From NCBI GenBank assembly GCA_951800675.1, contig CATOKC010000060.1, positions 1-19,116 on the forward strand: a stretch of 19,116 nt of DNA. Direction: 5' to 3'. The notes beneath the pieces are model-generated. The model saw only the letters and a list, made by a program, of their open reading frames with translations. It was not told the DNA's origin and did no database searches. Position 1 is the stretch's first letter; the number at the start of each line of letters is the position of its first letter. This DNA is from an uncultured Oscillibacter sp. (GTDB lineage: Bacteria; Bacillota_A; Clostridia; Oscillospirales; Oscillospiraceae). This document shows, piece after piece, positions 1 through 7,400 of this stretch. A program made the position numbers and the translations under genes.

Positions 1-54
1 GCCTGAAAAAATTTTGCATCTTATTTCACTGTCTACTTGACGGGGAGCAGTTCA
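1..54. mobile_element. Possible right end of an IS3-like insertion sequence (partial)
   Basis: The WYL gene that enters here loses family-like sequence around base 55 and ends in eight residues (NCSPSSRQ) that do not resemble the usual C-terminus. The stretch ending at base 54 finishes in CA, and read from the other strand it begins TGAACTGCTCCCCGTCAAG. A TG...CA end fits the IS3 family. The partner end and the transposase lie outside the window, so this is an inference from the truncated reading frame and the terminal dinucleotide. Confidence 0.3.
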
Positions 55-865
55 CATTGTCCCGAAGCTGTGTCTCCATGCCAAACCGGTCCAGCACGTC
101 GCTGACCAAATCCGCCTCGCAGCGCAGCACCGCCTGGATAGTCTCGCCAGGAAAGGGGTAGACCCGCTCCCGGACATACCGCTCCAGGTCCAAGCTGGGC
201 GGCAGAGGCTCTATGGGCTGGTCTTCCAGCAAAACCGGCGACTGAATCCGGTCCACCCGATAGTGGCTGATATTCTCTTTCCCCTGATACCGGCAAAGAA
301 GGTAATAGTTCCCATTGGTAAAGAAAAGGCCATAAGGCGACACCCGATAGGGCTGCTCCCGGCGGGGATGGAGCCGCTTGTCCATGCCGTATTCCATATA
401 CTGAAACTCCACCTGACAGCAGCGGGACACCGCCTCCTCCAGTACCTCCACAGACAGAAAGGTCTCCTGATTGATACCGCGCCAGGGTGTTCCAACGGAC
501 AGGGGGCGGCACTGCTCCCGCTGCCAGCGGCTCAGGCCCTTTCCCAGCTTCTTCAGCAGCCGCTCACACTGACGCCGGGAAATGCCCGGAAAAGCGGAGG
601 CGGCATCCGACAGCAGACGCACCTCCGACGGCTCCAACGGGCGGGACAAAAGCCGGTAGCCCTCGCCGTCGTCCTGATACTCCGGAATATGACAGCCCAC
701 AGCCCGCAGCTTGTCCAGGGCGGCGTAGACCGCCCGCCGGTCACAGCGCAGACCGTACTCCGTCCGCAGCAGACGAAGCAGATCTCCCATAGTCAAAGCG
801 TGGTCGGCGTCGGTATACTCCGAGAGGACCTGATAAACCCGGAAGGGAAGGATGTTTATGGACAC
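26..865 (-). CDS. WYL-domain transcriptional regulator, C-terminally truncated
   Basis: A 279-residue DNA-binding regulator. Residues 5-60 form a winged-helix domain, with residues LRCDRRAVYAALDKL resembling a recognition helix. Residues about 150-215 form a WYL domain, with PYRVSPYGLFFTNGNYYLLC and the conserved HYRVDRI. Residues 240 onward begin a WCX extension (AVLRCEADLVSDVLDRFG) that stops after about 30 of the usual 70-80 residues. The GTG start at 865 is chosen because AGGAGG lies 7 bases upstream and a promoter -10 box lies at 893-898; an ATG at 922 would fall inside the promoter. Family members bind ligands or nucleic acid and often repress divergent operons, including phage-defence operons (BrxR, CapW). 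It is divergent from the 1004-8040 operon, so control of that operon is inferred. Loss of most of WCX may impair dimerisation or ligand response. Confidence 0.85.
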   Translation of the reverse strand: MSINILPFRVYQVLSEYTDADHALTMGDLLRLLRTEYGLRCDRRAVYAALDKLRAVGCHIPEYQDDGEGYRLLSRPLEPSEVRLLSDAASAFPGISRRQCERLLKKLGKGLSRWQREQCRPLSVGTPWRGINQETFLSVEVLEEAVSRCCQVEFQYMEYGMDKRLHPRREQPYRVSPYGLFFTNGNYYLLCRYQGKENISHYRVDRIQSPVLLEDQPIEPLPPSLDLERYVRERVYPFPGETIQAVLRCEADLVSDVLDRFGMETQLRDNVNCSPSSRQ

Positions 866-892
866 GGCGGCGCCTCCTTTTCCTGATGGGTT

Positions 893-922
893 ATTGTACC
901 ATAAACGCGGCGCGGATAGCAA
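893..922 (-). promoter_or_regulatory. Sigma-A-type promoter of the WYL regulator
   Basis: On the minus strand, TTGCTA (917-922) is separated by 18 bases from TACAAT (893-898). Transcription would start near 886, just ahead of the ribosome site at 873-878 and the GTG at 865. The palindrome at 924-957 abuts the -35 box, so autoregulation is plausible. Confidence 0.5.
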
Positions 923-923
923 C

Positions 924-957
924 CACCCCCCTGTACTTGTTTTGGTACAGGGGGGTG
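924..957. promoter_or_regulatory. Perfect 13-bp-arm palindrome, likely operator
   Basis: CACCCCCCTGTAC (924-936) and its exact reverse complement GTACAGGGGGGTG (945-957) flank an 8-base spacer. The element lies between the divergent WYL regulator and the four-gene operon. It touches the regulator's -35 box (917-922) and overlaps a weak plus-strand promoter candidate, TTGTTT (937-942) with 18 bases to TAACAT (961-966). No T-tract follows on either strand, so a terminator is unlikely. A binding site for the WYL regulator controlling both directions is the simplest reading. Confidence 0.6.
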
Positions 958-1003
958 TGCTAACATTACGGAAAATCCATTTGAAAGGAACGACTGCGCA
1001 TTT

Positions 1004-1429
1004 ATGGAAAAAAGGCCAACAGGAAAGCGGCTTCTCAGGGAGGCAGATTACGCGCTTTTGAAACGAGTGCTATGCAGTAATTTCAGTTTGATCTGCTTGG
1101 ATGTGGATGATCTGACGGTTCTGCAAAAAGGCGAGGCAGCGTTCCTTTGGGAAAGCCCTCCTTGCGCGTCAATGGACGAACTGATAAGCCTGGCCCCGCT
1201 GGCAGCGGCGGAAATGGCGCCGGAGCGGGGCCGAAAAATCGTATCTGTAGTGCTATATGTCAATGTACCTGGGGATATGAGCCTCGAAAGCCTTGATGAA
1301 ATATGCCGCGCAATTCAGCGACCGATTCCAGAAGACACGGATATTAGATTCGGCTGCGGTTTTCACAAAGAAGCTTGTTTCCTGCTTGCCACTTCTGAGG
1401 GAAGAGCAGCGAAGAGGAGGAAAACGTAA
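1004..1429 (+). CDS. Stand-alone FtsZ C-terminal-domain-like protein
   Basis: A 141-residue protein with no GTPase domain. It aligns by eye with the second (C-terminal) domain of FtsZ: residues 28-45 (FSLICLDVDDLTVLQKGEAA) match the FtsZ stretch LINVDFADVKAVM..GSA. Residues about 82-108 (VVLYVNVPGDMSLESLDEI) match GVLLNITGGPDLSLYEVNE. Residues 114-123 (DTDIRFGCGF) match the ANIIFGA strand. The tubulin signature GGGTGTG and the whole nucleotide-binding half are absent. The start has AAAGGA 14 bases upstream, a long spacing. The stop overlaps the next start (TAATG), so the gene is translationally coupled to the phosphatase. It might bind FtsZ or act as an adaptor in the operon's complex; this is inference. 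Confidence 0.7.
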   Translation: MEKRPTGKRLLREADYALLKRVLCSNFSLICLDVDDLTVLQKGEAAFLWESPPCASMDELISLAPLAAAEMAPERGRKIVSVVLYVNVPGDMSLESLDEICRAIQRPIPEDTDIRFGCGFHKEACFLLATSEGRAAKRRKT

Positions 1430-2142
1430 TGACCTATGTGATGTCGGATATTCACGGCTGTTATGAAAAATACCGGTCCATACTGGAGACCATTGAGTTT
1501 GCGGAGGATGACACCCTCTATGTGTTGGGGGACGTACTGGACCGGGGGCCGGACGGGTTCAAAATCCTGCTGGATATGGCGGCGCGGCCTAATGTAATTG
1601 GGCTTCTGGGGAACCATGAGCTGCTGGCCGCTGCGGTGCTGCCTTCCCTTTTGCGCACCATACGCCGGGGCGAGGAGCAGCCTTTGACGAAAGCGGAACA
1701 GGCGCAGATGCAGGAATGGCTTCAAAACGGAGGGAAGGCGTCCATCCTGCAATTTCTCCAGTTCAGCGGGGAGGAAATGGAGACCGTGTGCGAGTATCTG
1801 CCGGAATTGTCCGCCTATGAGGAAATCACGGTACAGGGACGGCGGTTTGTTCTGGTCCACGCCGGGCTGGAGCATTTCTCCGCTGCCCGTTCTTTGGAGG
1901 AATATGACCTGGAGGATTTCCTGTTCTGCCGCCCGGACCCGAACGCCGCCTACTTCCCGGACAAAACCCTCGTCTTTGGGCACACCCCCACCCGGCTGCT
2001 CTTCAGACAAATCGGGAAGCCGGAACTGCCGGACCGCATTTTCCATCGCAATACAATGATTGGCATCGACTGCGGGTGCGCCTATCCCGGAGGACGGCTG
2101 GGGTGTTTATGCCTGGATACCATGGAGGAGTTTTATGTGTAA
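1429..2142 (+). CDS. PPP-family metallophosphatase (calcineurin-like phosphoesterase)
   Basis: A 237-residue enzyme with the full PPP metal-binding set: DIHG (D7, H9), GDVLDRG (D35, D38, R39), GNHE (N62, H63), a later LVHAG histidine and FGHTPT. These residues coordinate two metal ions and hydrolyse phosphate esters. Family members include bacterial Ser/Thr protein phosphatases and ApaH/PrpE-type dinucleoside tetraphosphatases; the sequence does not decide between protein and nucleotide substrates. AGGAGG lies 8 bases before the ATG. The start overlaps the upstream stop by one base and the stop overlaps the next start by eight, placing it firmly in the four-gene operon. All catalytic residues look intact, unlike those of the next gene. 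Confidence 0.9.
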   Translation: MTYVMSDIHGCYEKYRSILETIEFAEDDTLYVLGDVLDRGPDGFKILLDMAARPNVIGLLGNHELLAAAVLPSLLRTIRRGEEQPLTKAEQAQMQEWLQNGGKASILQFLQFSGEEMETVCEYLPELSAYEEITVQGRRFVLVHAGLEHFSAARSLEEYDLEDFLFCRPDPNAAYFPDKTLVFGHTPTRLLFRQIGKPELPDRIFHRNTMIGIDCGCAYPGGRLGCLCLDTMEEFYV

Positions 2143-4453
2143 GAATTTCATAAGAAGAGTTCATTCGGTTTGCCGCGCACATTTTAAGAGAAATTCCGCA
2201 CACAGGAAATTGGTGGAAAGGACTGAGCTGAGCTGCCACACAGACTTTACTCCGGGGGAGGGTATTCTTTCTCCGAAGGAGTGGATCAACATCGCCCGTG
2301 AAACCGGTGTCCGGGCCATCGCGATCACGGATTTTCAAAATGCAGACGGGTTTATGGAGGCGGCGCAGGCTATCGAGCAACTGCGCCGGGACGCAGGACC
2401 GGGAGAGCTTGATTTCAAGGTACTCTATGGTTTGGAAACTATGCTGGAGGACGGGTGCCTGATTCATCTTCTGGCGCGGCATCAGGAGGGGCTAGCGCAG
2501 CTTTACCAGCTGCTGGAAGGTCGGAAGGAACGTCCGTTTCTGCGAAAAGCGGAGATCAATGAGCATCGAGCCGGACTGTTGGTAGGTTGTCCCGGAAAGG
2601 ACGGAGAAGTTTATCGTGGGATTCTAAAAAATTTGGATGACGCCCGTTTGGAGGAAATCGCCGGGTTCTACGATTATCTGTCGGTCCTGCCGCCGCAGCA
2701 TTACAGGCTTCTGTCCACACGGGAACACGCTCCATGCAGCAAAGCCCTTGGGGCGGAGGACTTGATCCTCAAAACCATTGCTCTTGGCAAGCGGTCAGGC
2801 AAGCCGGTGGCCGCAACAGGAAACAGACGAACAGCAGATCAGGATTGGGGTATGTTTCGAAGCAGTATGGCTTATCGTGCCCTGAAGGATGAGAACTTGG
2901 TCCTTGATCCAGCCGTCCTTGGCAGACGGCTGGGCAAACCGACAGCTGCAGCGAGAAATACACCCACGGGAAATCAGGATTGGGGTATGTTCAGATACGG
3001 TATTACGTATCACATTTTGAAGTGTGAGGATTGGAATATGTCCCTGCCGAACCACCTCTACACGGAAGAGGACGGGGCCTGGGATGTATCCCTGCCGGAT
3101 CTCCTCTACACGGATGAGATGTTGGACGCCTTCTCTTTCCTGGGAAAAGAATCAGCGGAGGAAGTTGTCATTCACGCGCCCAACCGTCTGGCGGATCTCT
3201 GCGGTAGAATCCAGATTTTCCCGGAGGACAAACAATGTTTTCAGCCCATTCTGCCCGGCGCGTTTCAGACCGTGGCGGACCTCTGCCGGAAGCGGCTCCG
3301 GATACGGTACGGCAGCACGCTTCCTGAGACGGTACGGGAACGGATTGAGTATGAGCTTGCAATTCTGCAAACCAATGAATGGTTCTGCTCCGTTCTCCTG
3401 ATTGGCCGCCAGCTGGTACAAGGGTTCCAGGGGAAGGGGTATCCGGTCCGCGCCATAGCCAGGTACTACTCGGACTCCGGTTATACATATTCGTATACCG
3501 CATATCTGCTGAGAGTGACCGAAGTTGAGCCTTTGGCCATACATATCCCCCGTGAACGCTTCAGGATGCCTGACGCGCCTGATTGGAATTTTGCATTGAA
3601 CGTTCCGGAAGAGTCTGTGGAGGAATGCTGGAAAGAGGCCATTGCGATCTTTTCTCAAATATTTCCCCAGGGAATGGCGGTATCAATGCCGGAATCATAT
3701 CAATCCAACGGAAGGATTTTCGTCCCCAATGCTGCGGAACTGCGCAGCTGGCTGCCCTTGAAAAAGGTTGACGGAGAGTATTGGGTCCCTTATGGAGCCG
3801 CTGAGGATTTTCCCTGCCTATTCCGGTTGTATTTAGTGCCCGCAAAGGACCTGAGCCTGCTTCGTAAGCTGGAACAATCAACTGGAACGCACCCTTCCTC
3901 CATAAACATTGAAGAGGATGCGCTTCCGTTATTATTACGGGATCAAACGGATATCCCTGAGCTCGGATTTTCAGATATCCAGGCGATCTGGAAACTGGCA
4001 GACCCCCAAACAATGAATGACGTCATCAAGGTTTTTGCTCTGCGTCACTCTTGGGGCGCTTGGGAGGACAACGGTGAGGAGCTGGTGAAAAAGAAGGCCG
4101 TTCCATTCAGCGAAATCATTGGGAGCATGGATGATGTTTTCTGCCGTCTGCTGGACGCAGGATTGGATGTTACGTTTGTGAAACAGATGCTTTCGGATTC
4201 ACTTGAAGAACTAGATAAAGAATGTATTTCTGTCCTGACACAAAATGGGATTCCAGAATGGTTTATCAATTCCTGCAACAAAATTATAAAGCTCTCTCCA
4301 AAAGCGTATTGCGCGGCAGCTTTCGCGATACCTGCACTTAAAGCGGCATGGTATAAGGCGCATTTTCCAAAGGAGTACGCGCAGGCGTATTCTGAATGGC
4401 ATTCGACTTGTGTTGAACACCCTGAAACAACGATCACGGGGAGACCGGTATGA
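2135..4453 (+). CDS. PolC-like (DNA polymerase III alpha) pseudo-polymerase with PHP domain
   Basis: A 772-residue protein collinear with Gram-positive PolC but lacking the OB and exonuclease parts. Residues 30-120 resemble the PHP domain, but its HxH is SCHTD and TDH is TDF. Residues about 120-240 match the region with GLLVGSGCDKGELF and ARFYDFLEV (here GLLVGCPGKDGEVYRG, AGFYDYLSV). Residues 330-470 match the following palm segment. The catalytic PDIDLNF is PDAPDWNF (479-486), GSRGSVGSS is RAIARYYSDSG, and no HFDFHS aspartate is visible. The C-terminus matches PolC's SEVIGCRDDI, VPEWYIDSCKKI and FPKAHAAAY stretches. Polymerase and PHP activities are probably lost, leaving a structural or nucleic-acid-binding role. 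The ATG at 2135 has GGAGG 6 bases upstream; an earlier in-frame start at 2060 would lie deep in the phosphatase gene. The stop overlaps the helicase start (ATGA). Confidence 0.8.
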   Translation: MCKNFIRRVHSVCRAHFKRNSAHRKLVERTELSCHTDFTPGEGILSPKEWINIARETGVRAIAITDFQNADGFMEAAQAIEQLRRDAGPGELDFKVLYGLETMLEDGCLIHLLARHQEGLAQLYQLLEGRKERPFLRKAEINEHRAGLLVGCPGKDGEVYRGILKNLDDARLEEIAGFYDYLSVLPPQHYRLLSTREHAPCSKALGAEDLILKTIALGKRSGKPVAATGNRRTADQDWGMFRSSMAYRALKDENLVLDPAVLGRRLGKPTAAARNTPTGNQDWGMFRYGITYHILKCEDWNMSLPNHLYTEEDGAWDVSLPDLLYTDEMLDAFSFLGKESAEEVVIHAPNRLADLCGRIQIFPEDKQCFQPILPGAFQTVADLCRKRLRIRYGSTLPETVRERIEYELAILQTNEWFCSVLLIGRQLVQGFQGKGYPVRAIARYYSDSGYTYSYTAYLLRVTEVEPLAIHIPRERFRMPDAPDWNFALNVPEESVEECWKEAIAIFSQIFPQGMAVSMPESYQSNGRIFVPNAAELRSWLPLKKVDGEYWVPYGAAEDFPCLFRLYLVPAKDLSLLRKLEQSTGTHPSSINIEEDALPLLLRDQTDIPELGFSDIQAIWKLADPQTMNDVIKVFALRHSWGAWEDNGEELVKKKAVPFSEIIGSMDDVFCRLLDAGLDVTFVKQMLSDSLEELDKECISVLTQNGIPEWFINSCNKIIKLSPKAYCAAAFAIPALKAAWYKAHFPKEYAQAYSEWHSTCVEHPETTITGRPV
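2783..3052 (+). repeat. 135-bp imperfect tandem duplication inside the PolC-like gene
   Basis: Two in-frame 45-codon copies lie head to tail (2783-2917 and 2918-3052). Both begin CTTGGCA, encode LGKRSGKP... and LGRRLGKP..., and share ATCAGGATTGGGGTATGTT exactly 135 bases apart (2838 and 2973), encoding QDWGMFR. PolC has a single copy of the corresponding KPVVATG...DKIYRKIL segment. Confidence 0.85.
3029..3124 (+). repeat. 48-bp imperfect tandem repeat inside the PolC-like gene
   Basis: Two 16-codon units encode DWNMSLPNHLYTEEDGA and WDVSLPDLLYTDEMLDA, with TCCCTGCCG repeated at 3041 and 3089. It follows directly on the 135-bp duplication, and the second unit continues into the PolC-like DxFSFLG segment. 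Confidence 0.75.
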
Positions 4454-7400
4454 ACGCTCAAGAAATCAAGAACATCCTGATCGCCTATCTGAAGGCAGCC
4501 AATCATGAGATCCGGATCTACCAGGAAAAAAGCATCGGGAACGCGGTGTGCGATCTGATGACGGTGACCAATTGCCTGACGGGCTACGAGATCAAAAGCG
4601 ACTTGGATAATTACCAGCGGCTGAATCATCAAATCACCGCCTATGACCGCTTTTTTGAGAAATGCTATATCGTCGTAGGCGGCCGCCACCTCAAATCAGC
4701 AGACCAGAAGGTTCCTGGCCACTGGGGAATCATCACAATCCAGAGTGACCATGTCACCGTCAACCGCCCCGCCCGTGCCGGGAACCCGGCCTGCGACAGC
4801 CAGCTGAGGGTCCTCTGGAAGCTGGAGCTGTCCAACCTGCTGACAAAAGCAGGACTCCCGCTGTATACTTACAAAAGCAAGGAGTACATCATAGGACAGA
4901 TCGTGGAAAAATTGGATCAAGCGGAAATCAGGAAGCATGTGGCCTATGAACTGATGCACAGGGACTATACGCTGTTCAACGCAAAAGACTACTCGCTCCA
5001 TTTCGGTGGAGCGGGGGAAACAGAGGATGGTCCCCCCGCAATAAGCGGCCTGCCGGCGGCGGAGATCGTGGACACACTGTCTGAACAGGATTTCGGAGAG
5101 ATGACCCTGGACCGGTGGATCGCGCTGTATGCCCAGGCCAAGGAGCTGCAAAAAAGCAAGGAGGACCTTAGCCGTGTGCGGACGGCTCCGAGGGCGCCCC
5201 ACGACATCCCTTATACCGATATTGAGGTCTCGCTGGGCGTGCCTTGGGTCAGTGAACAAATCATCGACGATTTCTGCTATGTTCTCCGCACGGGAGATGA
5301 GAAGCTTGCGGAGAGGATGCACTGGGCCCACAAGATAATCAGGTATGAGCCTCTGACCGGATACTGGTATGTGGAAGACAAGCAGCGTACAGCACATTGG
5401 TATGGGGACAGGACACGGCTTGAGAGAACCTATGGCCTGCCAAGCTACAACGCGCTGTATATTCTGGAGGCTGCGCTGAATCTCCGGGAGATCCGGCGGG
5501 AGACGAAGGAGGAGACCCTGGCGGCGCAGGAAAAGCAGGAGGCCATTGGGAAGCTGTTCAAGGAGTGGGTATGGCAGGACGAGGACCGCCGCTGGGAGAT
5601 CGAGGAGGCATACAACAAGATCTTTCAGGACTGCCGGGCCAAAGAATACAGTGGCCGTGAATTGAAATTCCCGGAAATGAGCCCGGATGTCACACTGTTT
5701 CACTACCAAAAGGACGCTGTTATGCGGGTGATCTCGGAGAAAAACACGCTTCTGGCCTTTGACGTGGGGGCGGGGAAAACCTACATCATGATCGCCGCCG
5801 CCATGAAAATGCGCCAGGAGGGGCGGTCCCGGAAAAACCTGTTTGTGGTGCCCAACCATATCGTGGGCCAGTGGGAGCTGATTTTCAAACAAATGTATCC
5901 CACAGCCAAGGTGCTGCCGGTGGACCCCGCCGCCTTTCGGCCCCAGCTCCGGCAGAAGGTATTGGGACAGATTCAGCGCGGGGATTATGACGGTATCATC
6001 ATGGCGTACAGCTGCTTTGAGATGATCCCGCTGTCGAAGGAATACCTGATGGAACAGCTGGAGCGGAAACTCCGGGAGCTGGACGCCTCGCTGCCGGAGA
6101 GTTGGAAAGAACGGTATTTTCTAAGGACCAGCGCGGCGGTGGAACGGGAGAAGGCCTACCTCAAAAAGCAAATTTTTGGCCTGATTGGTACGCTGAAGAA
6201 CCGCACGGAAGCCATCACCTTTGACCAGCTGGAGATCAATACACTCTTTGTGGACGAGGCCCACAACTTCAAGAACATCCCCCTGCGGAGCAATCTGAAG
6301 GGAATTTCCGGTGTCAATATCACCGGCTCTAAAAAGTGCCTGGAAATGCTCTACAAGGTGCGGTGCGTCCAGGAGCGCAATCAGGGCCGGGGCGCGGTCT
6401 TTGCCACTGGTACGCCGCTGTGCAATTCGATCTCGGATGCCTACGCCATGCAGATGTACCTGCAATATGACAAGATGAAGGAAACACATCTGGACCGCTT
6501 TGACAACTGGGTAAAATCCTTTGCCAAGCCCGAGCGGATATGCGAAATCGACGTGGACACCTCAAAATACCGTTTTGTCCTGCGGTTCGCGCATTTTTTT
6601 AATCTGCCGGAACTGTCCAGGCTGTTTTCCCAGATTGCCGCCTTTCATGCGGTGGACAACAAGGAAGGGGTTCCGCGGCTGGAGCGCTACAGCGATGTGA
6701 TCCTGCCCCGCAACGCAGCGCTGCAGGGCTACATGGATCAGTTGTGCCAGCGCTCGGAAAAAATACGCGCACAGCAGTTGGACAAGACCGCAGACAATAT
6801 GCTTAAAGTGAGTACCGACGGCAGAAAGGCAGCGCTGGACCTGCGCCTGGTGAAGCAGGAGCAGCCCGGTGGGGAGAGCTCCAAGGTCTGGCGCTGCGTT
6901 CAGCAGGTCGTGGAGATTTACAAGGAGCACAACGGATGCAGCCAGATTATATTTTGCGACTACTCCATACCCAAGACGGAGAAGTTCAATATATACGATG
7001 AACTGAAACAGGAATTGATGAAGCAGGGTGTCCCATCTGAAGAAATTGCCTTCATTCACAGCTGCCGCTCCGAGGCAGAAAAGGTGCAGCTTTTTGAAGA
7101 GGTAAACTGCGGCGTGGTACGTGTCCTGCTGGGTTCCACCTTCAAACTGGGCATCGGCGCCAACGTGCAAACCCGGCTCAAGGCTATTCATCACCTGGAC
7201 GTACCCTGGCGGCCCTCCGACATGGTACAACGGGAGGGCCGCATCCTTAGGAGAGGAAACCGGTACCAGGAAATCAAGATTTTCCGCTATATCGCCGAAG
7301 GAAGCTTCGATTCCTACTCCTGGCAGCTGCTGGAGACCAAGCAACGGTTTATCTCCCAGTTTTTAAGCGGCTCGGAATACCAGCGTTCTGCCTCCGACCT

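Noticed and set aside
924..957. Palindrome as a rho-independent terminator
   Set aside because: No T-tract follows on either strand, and it lies between two gene starts.
2783..3124. CRISPR-like repeat array
   Set aside because: The repeats are only two copies each, in frame with the PolC-like gene, diverged, and have no spacers.
4696..5892. A 398-codon minus-strand open frame
   Set aside because: It lies antisense to the nuclease-helicase gene, where the plus strand carries sce7726 and helicase motifs; no family resemblance was seen.
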